From NCBI GenBank assembly GCA_963842725.1, contig CAWJHN010000004.1, positions 1,364,001 through 1,428,000 of the forward strand: 64,000 nt of DNA, given 5' to 3'. This document shows positions 14,065 through 23,091 of the stretch, piece after piece. The stretch comes from UBA10649 sp963842725. GTDB taxonomy: Bacteria > Actinomycetota > Actinomycetes > S36-B12. The notes below the pieces were generated by a model. That model saw nothing but the letters and a program-made list of their open reading frames with translations, was not told where the DNA came from and did not search any database. Numbering within the stretch: position 1 is the stretch's first letter; the number at the start of each line of letters is the position of its first letter. A program made the position numbers and the translations under genes.

Positions 14065-16917
14065 ATGTCCGTCACCCTGAATGAGGCCGAGGCGTTCGTG
14101 CACAACACCCTGAACCATCCCGGCCTGACCATCGAGCGGCTCTACACGACCGAAGGGGTGCACCCCTACGACGCGGTCACGTGGGAACGACGCGACGTGA
14201 TCCAGACCAACTGGAAGACCGGAGAGATCGTCTTCGAGCAGCGCGGGGCCGAGTTCCCCGACTTCTGGAGCGTCAACGCCTCGACCATCGTCACGACCAA
14301 GTACTTCCGTGGCGCCGTCGACACGGCCGAGCGGGAGTGGAGTCTGCGCCAGCTGGTCGACCGTGTGGTGCTCACGTACGTCAAGGCGGGTCGCGAGAAC
14401 GGCTACTTCCGCACCGACCAGGACGCCGAGATCTTCGAGCACGAGCTGACCCACATGCTCATCCACCAGGTCTTCAGCTTCAACTCCCCGGTGTGGTTCA
14501 ACGTCGGGACCGTCTCGCCCCAGCAGGTCAGCGCGTGCTTCATCCTCGCCGTCGACGACACCATGGACTCCATCCTGAACTGGTACAAGGAGGAGGGCCT
14601 GATCTTCAAGGGTGGCTCGGGCGCCGGCCTCAACCTGTCGCGAATCCGCTCCAGCAAGGAGCTGCTCAAGTCCTCCGGCGGCACCGCCTCGGGACCGGTG
14701 TCGTTCATGCGCGGCGCCGACGCGTCGGCCGGGACGATCAAGTCGGGAGGTGCGACCCGTCGCGCGGCGAAGATGGTCGTCCTCGACGTCGACCACCCCG
14801 ACATCGAGGAGTTCATCGAGACCAAGGTCCGCGAGGAGGACAAGATCCGCGTCCTGCGCGACGCCGGATACGACATGGACCTCGGCGGTAAGGACATCAC
14901 CTCGGTCCAGTACCAGAACGCCAACAACTCGGTGCGCGTGTCCGACATGTTCATGCACGCCGTCGAGAACGGCGAGCCCTTCGGCCTCACCGCGCGCACT
15001 GATGGCTCCATCGTCGAGACGGTCGATGCCAAGAAGCTCTTCCGCACGATGGCCGAGGCGGCCTGGGCGTGCGCGGACCCGGGCATCCAGTACGACGACA
15101 CCATCAACGACTGGCACACCAACCCCGAGACCGGCCGGATCAACGCGTCGAACCCCTGCTCGGAGTACATGAGCCTCGACAACTCGTCGTGCAACCTGGC
15201 GTCCCTGAACCTGCTGACGTTCCTCAAGGACGACGACACGTTCGACGGCCACCGATTCGCCCGGGCCGTGGAGTTCGTCATCACGGCGATGGACATCTCC
15301 ATCTGCTTCGCGGACTTCCCGACGCCGGCCATCGGCGACACCACGCGGCGCTACCGCCAGCTCGGCATCGGCTACGCCAACCTGGGCGCCCTCCTGATGG
15401 CGACCAGCCTGCCGTACGACTCCGATGGCGGCCGCGCGTTCGCCGCTTCGATCACCAGCCTGATGACCGGCACCGCGTACAAGCGCAGCGCCGAGCTCGC
15501 CGGGATCGTGGGACCGTACGAGGGCTACGCGCGCAATGCCGACGGCCACAAGCGCGTCATGCGCAAGCACGCGGCGGCCAACGACAACATCCGCACGATC
15601 ACGAGCCTCGACGGCGACGTCCTCAAGCTCGCCAGCCGGGCCTGGGAGGACGGCCTGAAGATCGGCGAGCAGAACGGCTGGCGCAACGCGCAGGCCTCGG
15701 TGCTCGCGCCCACCGGCACCATCGGCTTCATGATGGACTGCGACACCACCGGCATCGAGCCGGACTTCTCGCTGGTCAAGTTCAAGAAGCTCGTCGGCGG
15801 CGGCTCGATGCAGATCGTCAACCAGACCATCCCGCGCGCCCTGCGCCGCCTCGGCTACACCGAGGAGACCGTGGAGGCGATCGTCGAGTACATCGGCGAG
15901 CACGGTCACGTCATCGATGCACCGGGACTGAAGACCGAGCACTACCCGGTCTTCGACTGCGCGATGGGCGTGCGCTCCATCACCCCGATGGGGCATGTCC
16001 GGATGATGGCGGCGGTGCAGCCGTTCATCTCGGGGGCCATCTCCAAGACCGTCAACATGCCGGAGTCGGCGACCATCGACGAGGTCGAGGAGATCTACTT
16101 CGAGGGCTGGAAGTACGGCCTGAAGGCGTTGGCGATCTACCGCGACAACTGCAAGGTCGGGCAGCCGCTCAGCGATGCCAAGGCGAAGAAGGTCGACGAG
16201 ATCGTCGACGCCACTGCGGAGGCGGTCGCAGCCGCCATCGCCGCGCAGCCGGTCCGTCGCCGGCTGCCGAAGAGCCGGCCGAGTCGCACCACGAGCTTCT
16301 CGGTCGCCGGCGCCGAGGGCTACATGACGGCAGGAAGCTACCCGGACAACGGCCTCGGCGAGGTCTTCCTGAAGCTGGGTAAGCAGGGCTCCACCCTGGC
16401 CGGCGTCATGGATGCATTCTCGATCGCGATCAGCATCGCGCTGCAGTACGGCGTGCCGCTCGAGGCGTTCGTGAGCAAGTTCGTCAACATGCGGTTCGAG
16501 CCGGCCGGCATGACCGACGATCCCGACATCCGGATCTCGCAGTCGATCATGGACTACATCTTCCGTCGCCTGGCCCTGGACTACCTGCCCTACGAGACGC
16601 GAGCCGGCTTGGGCATCCACACCGCCGACGAGCGCGCCATCACCGTGGCGGCCGGCTACTCGCAGGCGACCCCGGGCGCCTCGGCGGACCTCGATGTCAC
16701 GATCGACGAGGCCGTCGAGGAGGGCGAGGTGGTGGCCGAGATCGCACCATCGACCCGTCCTGCGGTGAGCCGGGCGCATTCCAGCGCCGAGTTGCTGGAG
16801 GAGATCACGGGCACGGCCTCGGACGCGCCGCTGTGCATGACGTGCGGCATCAAGATGAGGCCGGCCGGCAGTTGCTATGTCTGCGAGGGCTGCGGGAGCA
16901 CGTCCGGCTGCAGCTGA
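14065..16917 (+). CDS. nrdJ: Adenosylcobalamin-dependent (class II) ribonucleoside-diphosphate reductase
   Basis: Makes deoxyribonucleotides using vitamin B12 to generate the thiyl radical, with or without oxygen; 950 aa, normal for actinobacterial NrdJ. The active site reads NPCSEYMSLD: Asn363, thiyl Cys365, Glu367. Cys158 (QQVSACF) and Cys376 (NSSCNLAS) form the redox pair. The C-terminus has a zinc-ribbon-like set of five cysteines (CMTCGIKM to CEGCGSTSGCS) that re-reduces the active site. A basic linker (RRRLPKSRPSRTTSF, near 730) precedes the C-terminal part. GAGGAAGAAAGG lies upstream of the ATG. Cotranscribed with nrdR and followed by a strong hairpin terminator. No class I nrdEF genes are in the window. 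Confidence 0.96.
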   Translation: MSVTLNEAEAFVHNTLNHPGLTIERLYTTEGVHPYDAVTWERRDVIQTNWKTGEIVFEQRGAEFPDFWSVNASTIVTTKYFRGAVDTAEREWSLRQLVDRVVLTYVKAGRENGYFRTDQDAEIFEHELTHMLIHQVFSFNSPVWFNVGTVSPQQVSACFILAVDDTMDSILNWYKEEGLIFKGGSGAGLNLSRIRSSKELLKSSGGTASGPVSFMRGADASAGTIKSGGATRRAAKMVVLDVDHPDIEEFIETKVREEDKIRVLRDAGYDMDLGGKDITSVQYQNANNSVRVSDMFMHAVENGEPFGLTARTDGSIVETVDAKKLFRTMAEAAWACADPGIQYDDTINDWHTNPETGRINASNPCSEYMSLDNSSCNLASLNLLTFLKDDDTFDGHRFARAVEFVITAMDISICFADFPTPAIGDTTRRYRQLGIGYANLGALLMATSLPYDSDGGRAFAASITSLMTGTAYKRSAELAGIVGPYEGYARNADGHKRVMRKHAAANDNIRTITSLDGDVLKLASRAWEDGLKIGEQNGWRNAQASVLAPTGTIGFMMDCDTTGIEPDFSLVKFKKLVGGGSMQIVNQTIPRALRRLGYTEETVEAIVEYIGEHGHVIDAPGLKTEHYPVFDCAMGVRSITPMGHVRMMAAVQPFISGAISKTVNMPESATIDEVEEIYFEGWKYGLKALAIYRDNCKVGQPLSDAKAKKVDEIVDATAEAVAAAIAAQPVRRRLPKSRPSRTTSFSVAGAEGYMTAGSYPDNGLGEVFLKLGKQGSTLAGVMDAFSIAISIALQYGVPLEAFVSKFVNMRFEPAGMTDDPDIRISQSIMDYIFRRLALDYLPYETRAGLGIHTADERAITVAAGYSQATPGASADLDVTIDEAVEEGEVVAEIAPSTRPAVSRAHSSAELLEEITGTASDAPLCMTCGIKMRPAGSCYVCEGCGSTSGCS

Positions 16918-17015
16918 TGTGAACGGACGTTCTATGTCCACGCTCACACGGACAGGGTGGAGATACGAACGGACGCGGTCGGACACGGCGGACAAAGCGC
17001 CACCGCGAAAGGCGA

Positions 17016-17051
17016 GAGAGGGGCCGCACTCGAATGAGTGCGGCCCCTCTC
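17016..17051. terminator. Strong hairpin terminator, probably bidirectional
   Basis: A perfect 16-bp stem (GAGAGGGGCCGCACTC and its complement) with loop GAAT lies 98 nt after the nrdJ stop and 11 nt beyond the stop of the small minus-strand gene, so it can end transcription from both sides. Confidence 0.8.
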
Positions 17052-17062
17052 CCTTGTACCGG

Positions 17063-17275
17063 CTAGCCGAGAAGTCCGTCGGAGATGTCCGGGTGAAGGG
17101 CCGGTGCGGACTTGTCGGGCCGGACGACTCCCAAGCGAACCAGCGCAGTGAGCGTGATCTCGAGCTCGACCTTGGTGAGGTCCGCCTCGGCTGTTGAAGT
17201 TGCGGCGGTCTTGCGAGCACGGCGTGCATTCGTGAGCAGCGGCCCGTCGTACGCGAAAAGTGCGCAATCGAGCAC
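17063..17275 (-). CDS. Small hypothetical protein
   Basis: Open frame of 70 codons starting at GTG 17275 (MLDCALFAYDGPLLTNARRA to the end HPDISDGLLG). I do not recognise the family. Points for a real gene: a mixed, well-spaced amphipathic composition (VELEITLTALVRLGVV) unlike the Arg/Pro-rich shadows around it, the strong hairpin 11 nt past its stop, and no overlap with other genes. Points against: no clear ribosome site and short length. It would be transcribed toward nrdJ and away from the DUF1254 gene. Confidence 0.4.
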   Translation of the reverse strand: MLDCALFAYDGPLLTNARRARKTAATSTAEADLTKVELEITLTALVRLGVVRPDKSAPALHPDISDGLLG

Positions 17276-17379
17276 GTTGGCGGATCAGTGGTCGACGTAT
17301 CCGTGGCGACTGCGGGTCGCCGTCCAGCGCGAGTGGCCGCAGTGGCGGCACTACTGTGAGGGGGATCGAACGGAGTCCG

Positions 17380-18789
17380 ATGAAGCGCCTGGGTTTAGTG
17401 ATCGCAGGACTCATCGTCATCGTTGCCAGCGCTCCTGCCGCGCACGCTGACCGCTCACCATCGGCGGACTACACGCGCGCCTATCGCATCGGCCAGCTCG
17501 CCTACACGTACGGCTTGCCGCTGCTGACGACGAATCAGACCTTCCTCACCATGACCAGCACGAACCTCCCCCAGGGACCGTACGGCCCGGTCAACCACGT
17601 CAACAGCGTGCGCACGGCCAACACGTCGTCAAGCACCGCCGTGGTGGCGCCGGGAGCGACGAGCCTGTCGTCCATCGCGTGGCTCGACCTGGCGGCGGGC
17701 CCGCAGGTGCTGCATGTGCCGAAGGTGACGGGTCGGGCCTTTGTGCTGGCCCTCCTCGACCCGTACACGACCAACCTGGTCAACCTCGGGTCAGCGTCGA
17801 AGACCCCGCCAGGTGACTACGTCATTCGCGATGTCCGTCAGCGCTCCGTGCAGATCCCCGCCGGCACGCACGCCATTGACGTCGACTACAGCCGCATCTG
17901 GATGATCGGCTCAACGCAGCTCAAGGGCCCGGATGACGTGGCCGCGGTCAACGCCGTCCAGGACGGCTACACGCTCACTCCGCTCAGCGACTTCGAGGCC
18001 GGTGCCGCACCTGCGCTTCCCGAGCCGACCCAGCCGACGATCACCCCGCATGCCATGCCAACGGGCCTGGCGTTCTTCGACACCATGGGCCTGTTGCTGC
18101 AGCAGTTCCCCCCGCCACCACGTGATGCCCGCGCCCTGCGGACTTTCGCCTCCGTGGGCATCGGCCCTGGGCGAGCACCGTCGCAGGACACCGGTCTCAG
18201 TGCTGACACGCTCCGGGGCTTGCGGGATGCCGTCGCGGAAGGTCCGACGTTGATGAAGAAGGAGACGGCGGCGCTGTTCCTCTCGGGGTTCGCGCGACAC
18301 AACGGCTACCTACTCGGCGGCTTCGGTCGCTACGGCACCGACTACCTGGAGCGGGCCGTCATCTCGCAAGTCGGCCTGGGCGCCTTCACACCCGATCAGG
18401 CCGTGTACGCCATGACGTGGACTGACAGCGCCAAGGCGCCTCTGGACGGTTCGAACCGCTACGTCCTGCACCTGGGCCAGGCTCCACCGTCACGCGAGGG
18501 CTGGTCCCTCACTGTCTACAACCTGCGTGGTGGACTGATGGCCAACTCGATCAACCGGTACGCCCTCACGGACGCGTCCGTACTCACGCGCAACGCCGAC
18601 GGCTCTGTCGACATCTACGTGCAGGCCGATGCACCGGCGAAGGCATCGCACCGGCGCAACTGGCTGCCCGTGCAGGCGGGGCAGGGATTCGAGGTGACGT
18701 GGCGGCTGTTCGCGCCGGTGCAGACCGACATCCCGGGGATGCTGTCCGGATCCGGCTGGCGGCCGCCGCCGGTCAGTCGCGTGGGCTAG
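17380..18789 (+). CDS. Secreted DUF1254/DUF1214-family protein
   Basis: Exported protein of 469 aa. A signal peptide (MKRLGLVIAG to APAAHAD, cleavage near 24) is followed by the DUF1254 domain (YTYGLPLLTTN near 45, then NHVNSVRTAN, LDLAAGPQVLHVPKV and a GRAFVLALLDPYT segment) and the DUF1214 domain (YAMTWTDSAKAPLDGSNRYVL, then GWSLTVYNLRGG and the RRNWLPVQ motif). These two domains normally occur together in periplasmic or secreted proteins whose biochemistry is not established. ATG 17380 is taken because the signal peptide starts there; a good -10 (TACTGT) lies about 25 nt upstream. The first 40 codons upstream in the same frame have no sense. Confidence 0.85.
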   Translation: MKRLGLVIAGLIVIVASAPAAHADRSPSADYTRAYRIGQLAYTYGLPLLTTNQTFLTMTSTNLPQGPYGPVNHVNSVRTANTSSSTAVVAPGATSLSSIAWLDLAAGPQVLHVPKVTGRAFVLALLDPYTTNLVNLGSASKTPPGDYVIRDVRQRSVQIPAGTHAIDVDYSRIWMIGSTQLKGPDDVAAVNAVQDGYTLTPLSDFEAGAAPALPEPTQPTITPHAMPTGLAFFDTMGLLLQQFPPPPRDARALRTFASVGIGPGRAPSQDTGLSADTLRGLRDAVAEGPTLMKKETAALFLSGFARHNGYLLGGFGRYGTDYLERAVISQVGLGAFTPDQAVYAMTWTDSAKAPLDGSNRYVLHLGQAPPSREGWSLTVYNLRGGLMANSINRYALTDASVLTRNADGSVDIYVQADAPAKASHRRNWLPVQAGQGFEVTWRLFAPVQTDIPGMLSGSGWRPPPVSRVG

Positions 18790-18868
18790 TCGAGGCGACC
18801 ACGCTGAGGTCGCGGAGTGCGAGGCGCAGGTGCTCACGCTCCTCCTCGAGGATCACGTGGAGGCAGCA
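18773..18868 (-). pseudogene. Possible remnant of a DinB-family protein C-terminus
   Basis: On the minus strand the frame reads ETTRCCLHVILEEEREHLR then LALRDLSVV before a stop just past the end of the DUF1254 gene. This resembles the closing helix of DinB-like (mycothiol/metal-binding) proteins, LRxVLEEEWEHHRYAxRDL. No intact domain or start can be followed upstream in any frame, so if real this is a decayed fragment. Weak evidence. Confidence 0.3.
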
Positions 18869-19066
18869 CCTCGTGGTCTCCTCGCGTGCGGGTTCCGACG
18901 GGCTTGCCGCTGGAGGGCGAGGGCCTCGGGCATCACGGTCGCGGCCATCACCAGCCCCCCGAGACTGACTACGAGACCACCTCGTCGACCGCTCCCGGCC
19001 GGATTCTCCGGACGCGACATCGCCGCGTCGCCGCAATAGCCTGATAGTGATCGTGGAGGTGCCGCC
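18790..19066. other. Gene-poor spacer of about 280 bp
   Basis: Between the DUF1254 gene and the propeller gene. Apart from the possible DinB fragment at its left end I see no convincing gene; open frames here are Arg/Pro-rich. AATAGCCTGATAGT at 19035-19048 holds -10-like hexamers that could serve the downstream short frame. Confidence 0.45.
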
Positions 19067-19135
19067 ATGTGTCGCACGAGTGAGGTCACAGGTTGCTGCA
19101 ACGGTCTCCGTCGGGAGTGGATGGATCAGGGATGA
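19067..19135 (+). CDS. Candidate 22-codon leader peptide with three cysteines, coupled to the propeller gene
   Basis: ATG 19067 follows GGAGG (19055-19059) at 7 nt and opens a 22-codon frame MCRTSEVTGCCNGLRREWMD then Gln-Gly, ending at a TGA (19133-19135) that overlaps the ATG of the next gene (ATGA). The ribosome site is far better than that of the propeller gene itself, so translation of this leader may be what allows the secreted protein to be made. Cysteine codons at positions 2, 10 and 11 recall the cysteine-sensing leaders known in mycobacteria, but this is only an analogy. Confidence 0.4.
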   Translation: MCRTSEVTGCCNGLRREWMDQG

Positions 19136-20298
19136 GCCACGAAGGAGTCCGGACCGGCCGCTCGCTGGCCGCACTCGCGGCCGGAGTGCTGGCTCTGGTG
19201 GCGGCAGTCCCTGGTACGGCATCCGGTTCGACCCCACCACCGGACACGGGCGGGATGATCGTCGAGGCCACGATCTCCGTTGGCGGTGACGTGGAATCGC
19301 TCGTGGTCGACCCGGCTCTCGGGCGGCTGTATCTGGGGCTTGCCGGAGCCGCCGACGTGGTCGTCATCGACACCGCAACACGAGCCATCACCGCCGAGAT
19401 CACCATCGACGACCATGCCGATCGCATCGACGAACTGGTCCTCGACTCCGCACGTGGCAGGCTCCTCGCGTTGGCACGCAGCACAGGCACGCTCGCGTCC
19501 ATCGACACGAGTACGAGCAGGATCCGGTCGAGGCTCAACGTCGGGGCTGGTGCGCACCAGTTGGTGTTCGACCAGCGACGTGGTCGACTGTACGACTTGG
19601 ACACGCACCGGAACCGGGTGCGCACGATCGACACGCGCACGATGCGAACCGTCCGGATCCGCACTGCGCCGCCGCATGCACGGAGCATGGCCCTTGACGA
19701 GAAGCGCGGGTGGCTGTACTTCGACGGCTACAGCAGGCGTGGTGGGGCGCTCACCGTGATCGACGCCCGGACCTGGCAGCAGGTGGGTCGCATCCCGGGC
19801 ATCGATGTCGGCGGAGGCTCGATGGTCGTCGATCCGGCAGCGGGCAGGCTCTACGCCTCGGTCATCGACGACGAGGATCCCGGCACCATGACGATCGTCG
19901 ACACGAAGGCACGCCAGGTCCTCGCCGACATCAGCGTGGGGATGTGGCCGGGGCCAGCGGTGGTCGACTCGGCCAACCAGCGGGTATACCTTGCGACGGC
20001 GAGCGAGCCGGTGCTGTACGCCGTCGACACCGCGACCAATCAGGCTCTCGCGCCCATCGACACCCGGGGCTATCCCAGCACGCCGATCGTCGATGCATCC
20101 CGTCACCGCCTCTTCGTCGTCTCCAGGAAGCCGGGCGAGCGCGCCCTGATCATGGTCGACACGTCGACCGGCACGATCGCCGGCAGTCTGGCCCTGCCGA
20201 TCGACGCGGGTGGGGTCGCCGTCGATCTGCTGCACAGCCGCGCGTACACGTCGGACTCCCAGGCCGGTGCGGTAGTGGTCATCTCCCTGCCTGGGTGA
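19132..20298 (+). CDS. Secreted YVTN-type beta-propeller protein
   Basis: Exported protein of 388 aa. The N-terminus (SLAALAAGVLALVAAVPGTA, residues 10-29) is a signal peptide. The rest is a chain of about seven repeats of 40-50 residues with the YVTN/NHL pattern, each with a hydrophobic strand plus VDPALGRLYLG, LDSARGRLLAL, FDQRRGRLYDLD, LDEKRGWLYFDG, VDPAAGRLYASV, VDSANQRVYLAT and VDASRHRLFVVS. Such propellers are binding or structural surfaces; no catalytic residues can be named. The ATG overlaps the stop of the short cysteine-containing frame. It faces, tail to tail, a second propeller protein fused to a phosphoesterase. Confidence 0.8.
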   Translation: MSHEGVRTGRSLAALAAGVLALVAAVPGTASGSTPPPDTGGMIVEATISVGGDVESLVVDPALGRLYLGLAGAADVVVIDTATRAITAEITIDDHADRIDELVLDSARGRLLALARSTGTLASIDTSTSRIRSRLNVGAGAHQLVFDQRRGRLYDLDTHRNRVRTIDTRTMRTVRIRTAPPHARSMALDEKRGWLYFDGYSRRGGALTVIDARTWQQVGRIPGIDVGGGSMVVDPAAGRLYASVIDDEDPGTMTIVDTKARQVLADISVGMWPGPAVVDSANQRVYLATASEPVLYAVDTATNQALAPIDTRGYPSTPIVDASRHRLFVVSRKPGERALIMVDTSTGTIAGSLALPIDAGGVAVDLLHSRAYTSDSQAGAVVVISLPG

Positions 20299-20346
20299 CC
20301 CGACACCGTGGCGGCCTTCACCTCGGCTCGACAGGTAGACCTGCGG

Positions 20347-23091
20347 TCAGTCGCGGTCGACGTCGCCGGTCTTCTCACCCTCCGCGCCCGGGCCCGGCGG
20401 CGGCGGCGTGGAATCCGCGCCGTACACCGAGTGCCACAGGATGATGTCCAGGTCCGCCTGCGACACCAGGTCAGGAGCATGCAGCGGCAGGGACTTGCTC
20501 CACTGGTAGTCGGGCGAGGCCGTTGTGTTCATCTCCAGCAGGTCCACGTCGGGGACGATTGCCGTGTAGGGCGCCGAGTTCACCGGCTTGTCCGTGAAGG
20601 CGTCGTACATCGGTGTCGCGGCCGCGTCGTTGATGCTCAGCGGGTCCATGCCCAGGATCAGCTCCATCGACCGGACGACCGACACCAGGTCGTAGCGGGT
20701 GTGGATCACGGCGCCCGGCTTCGCGTAGGGACTGACGACCGCGACCGGGATGCGGTGCGCGTTCACGTGGTCGGCGCCGTCCTGCGAGTCGTCCTCCACG
20801 ATGAAGATCGCCGACTCCGGCCATACGGATGAATGCGAGATGATGTCGACCATCTGACCGATCGCCAGGTCGCTGTCGGCCACCATCGCGCTCGGCACCG
20901 GGAAGCCCGGCTGCGTGCCACGCGTGTGATCGCTGGTGAACGCGAAGTAGTTCAGCTCGGGCACCGTGCCCGCAGCCAGCTGCGCGGTGAACCGTTCGGT
21001 GAAGCAGTCCACGCGTGAGTAGGCGCCCTCAGGCGCGCCGGCCGGCATGGTCGAGTCGAAGACCTGGCCTCCGTCAAGTGCCTGCCCGATGCTCATGTCA
21101 CCGGGGAAGCAGCCACCGAAGGGCGGGCCGAGGTCCGAATTCGCCTGGACCGCCACCTGCTTGCGGAGCAGGGCCGGCGTCCGGTTGCGGTCCGCGATCT
21201 GTGGGAACCCGCCGCTGAACGCCTCGCCGTAGTTGAAGTACGAGACGCCCTGCTTCTCGGCCTGATTGAACAGGTAGCCGTTGCCCGGCCAGGTCACCGC
21301 GTAGCTGCCGAAGTCGTTGGGGCGCCCGCGCCCCGCGTACTGGTGGACCCAGTTGCGCGTCACGTAGTCGGGGACTCCCGCCGACGCCGTCCAGTAGTGG
21401 CCCTGGATGGAGGCCTCCGAGTTGGCGTAGGTGGCATCCAGGAGTGGGAATCGCGTGACGAGCGCATGCAGGTTGGGCGTCACCGCCTTGCCGAACACCG
21501 TCAGCTTGGGGTCCCCATTGCCGGCCGGCACATCGCCGAGCAGCTGGTCGTAGGTGCGGTTCTCCCGAACGAGGAAGAACACGTGCTTGATGGGCCCCCC
21601 CGCTCGCAGCGGCGTCCCGGCCGGAGCGACCTGGGCATTGGTGGGCACCAGTTGACGGGAGGCTGCCGGGGTGAGTGCCCGGACCTGCGCATCGTCCGGC
21701 AGGGGCAGGATGCCCGCCCGTCCGCGGACCATCTTGGCCGTGTACTGGAAACCGCCGAAGACGTTGAAGGTCGGCGCGTTCGGGCTGAAGGCCCAGAAGA
21801 TGGGGTCGGTCGCCAGCGTCGGGTTGGGCCCCGAGGGGTTCGGCCCGATGCCCATCCCCTCAGCGGAGACGTAGACGAGGCCGGCCGGGCGACCATCGCG
21901 CGCCGGGTAGGTCGCGACCGCCTGGGGCTGGGCAGCCGTCGGGATGCGGCCCACCAGCTCCCACGCGGAGCCCTTGACCGTGCTGGGCCCGGGGAGGGCG
22001 ACGACTGCAAGTTCGTCCGCGCCCGACTCGGCCACGAACAGCCTCTGCTCATCGGGGGAGAGCGCCACTGCGGTGGGCTTGGTGCCCAGCCCGGCGGCCC
22101 GCCCGACCCAGATGGTGCGGGCGACCGTGAGGGACGTGAGGTTCAGGACGACGACCTGGTCGGAGGCCGACAGGGCGACGTAGGCACGCGTGCCCGCCTG
22201 GTTCACGGCGATGCCCTGCGGGTGCGACAGGGGTGCGCCGACCGTGATGTCCTTGATGGCGCGGCCGGCCGCCAGGTCGATGACCGACACGGTTCCGGAC
22301 GCCTCGTTCGAGACCAGGCCCAGAGGCCGGCGGGGAATCGTCGCGGCACCGAAGGGGTACCCACCGATCGGAACCAGGCGCACGGTGTCGCTGGCGAGGT
22401 CGACGATCGCGGCCGAGTCGGAGAGGTTCAGTGCCACAAGAAGGCGCCGTCCGTCATCGGTGACGGCGAGCTTCATGGGCCAGTTCACGGGGGAGGAGGG
22501 CAGGCCGGCGCGCGGCGGCGGGAACGACTGGGTGAGCGGCGGGTGGGCGGGCAGGGGGAGGGGGATGGTTCGGATCTCGCGGGTCTGCGAGCAGTCATTC
22601 GTCCACGAGAAGACGTGCACCACGTCGCCCTGCACGCCCGGCATCGAGTTCTTGGCTGGCTGCCAGCGGGAGTTGGGCAGTCCCGAGACGTAGGCCAGCC
22701 GGCGGGCCGAATCCAGCGCGATGCCACCGGAGGCACCGGGCACTGCAAGGATCGCGCACACCTCGCGGCTCGCAAGATCCACCACGCGCACGTCGTTGGT
22801 GAGGATGCCGGACGAAACGGTCCACAGGAAGCGCCCGTCATCGGTGACCGCACCTCCCATCGGCAGGTCGCCGAGGTCGACCTGCTCGCCGGCGGGGGTC
22901 AGCAGGCGGCCGTTCGGCTGCAGCCCGCTCGCGGGTGCAGGCGTGGTCTGGGGAACCGCGGTTGGCGTTGGGCCAGGGGTCGACGTCGACTCCGGGCGCG
23001 CTGCCGCCGTGCCGGTTGCCAGCCCCGCCACCACGGCACACGACGACACTGCGACCAGGAGGGTCCGCATTCCTGATCGGCGACCGCTCAT
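20347..23091 (-). CDS. Secreted YVTN propeller fused to a phosphoesterase (phospholipase C-like/alkaline phosphatase superfamily) domain
   Basis: Exported 914-aa protein. After a signal peptide (residues 8-32) comes a Pro/Thr linker, then a beta-propeller of about residues 55-440 (GGAVTDDGRFLWTV, LDSARRLAYVSG, VALSPDEQRLFVAESGADEL), then a phosphoesterase domain from about 490: IKHVFFLVRENRTYDQLLGD, the metal and nucleophile region, followed by NLHALVTRFPLLDATYANSE, the EDDSQDGADHVNAHR metal motif, and YDLVSVVRSMELILGM. This architecture is known among bacterial phosphoesterase-family proteins; acid phosphatase or phospholipase C activity is expected but the substrate is unknown. ATG 23091 or 23070 could be the start. 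Confidence 0.82.
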   Translation of the reverse strand: MSGRRSGMRTLLVAVSSCAVVAGLATGTAAARPESTSTPGPTPTAVPQTTPAPASGLQPNGRLLTPAGEQVDLGDLPMGGAVTDDGRFLWTVSSGILTNDVRVVDLASREVCAILAVPGASGGIALDSARRLAYVSGLPNSRWQPAKNSMPGVQGDVVHVFSWTNDCSQTREIRTIPLPLPAHPPLTQSFPPPRAGLPSSPVNWPMKLAVTDDGRRLLVALNLSDSAAIVDLASDTVRLVPIGGYPFGAATIPRRPLGLVSNEASGTVSVIDLAAGRAIKDITVGAPLSHPQGIAVNQAGTRAYVALSASDQVVVLNLTSLTVARTIWVGRAAGLGTKPTAVALSPDEQRLFVAESGADELAVVALPGPSTVKGSAWELVGRIPTAAQPQAVATYPARDGRPAGLVYVSAEGMGIGPNPSGPNPTLATDPIFWAFSPNAPTFNVFGGFQYTAKMVRGRAGILPLPDDAQVRALTPAASRQLVPTNAQVAPAGTPLRAGGPIKHVFFLVRENRTYDQLLGDVPAGNGDPKLTVFGKAVTPNLHALVTRFPLLDATYANSEASIQGHYWTASAGVPDYVTRNWVHQYAGRGRPNDFGSYAVTWPGNGYLFNQAEKQGVSYFNYGEAFSGGFPQIADRNRTPALLRKQVAVQANSDLGPPFGGCFPGDMSIGQALDGGQVFDSTMPAGAPEGAYSRVDCFTERFTAQLAAGTVPELNYFAFTSDHTRGTQPGFPVPSAMVADSDLAIGQMVDIISHSSVWPESAIFIVEDDSQDGADHVNAHRIPVAVVSPYAKPGAVIHTRYDLVSVVRSMELILGMDPLSINDAAATPMYDAFTDKPVNSAPYTAIVPDVDLLEMNTTASPDYQWSKSLPLHAPDLVSQADLDIILWHSVYGADSTPPPPGPGAEGEKTGDVDRD

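Noticed and set aside
13078..17229. Open frame of 1383 codons on the minus strand
   Set aside because: Antisense to nrdR and nrdJ, both certain; low-complexity Arg/Gly/Val product without domains.
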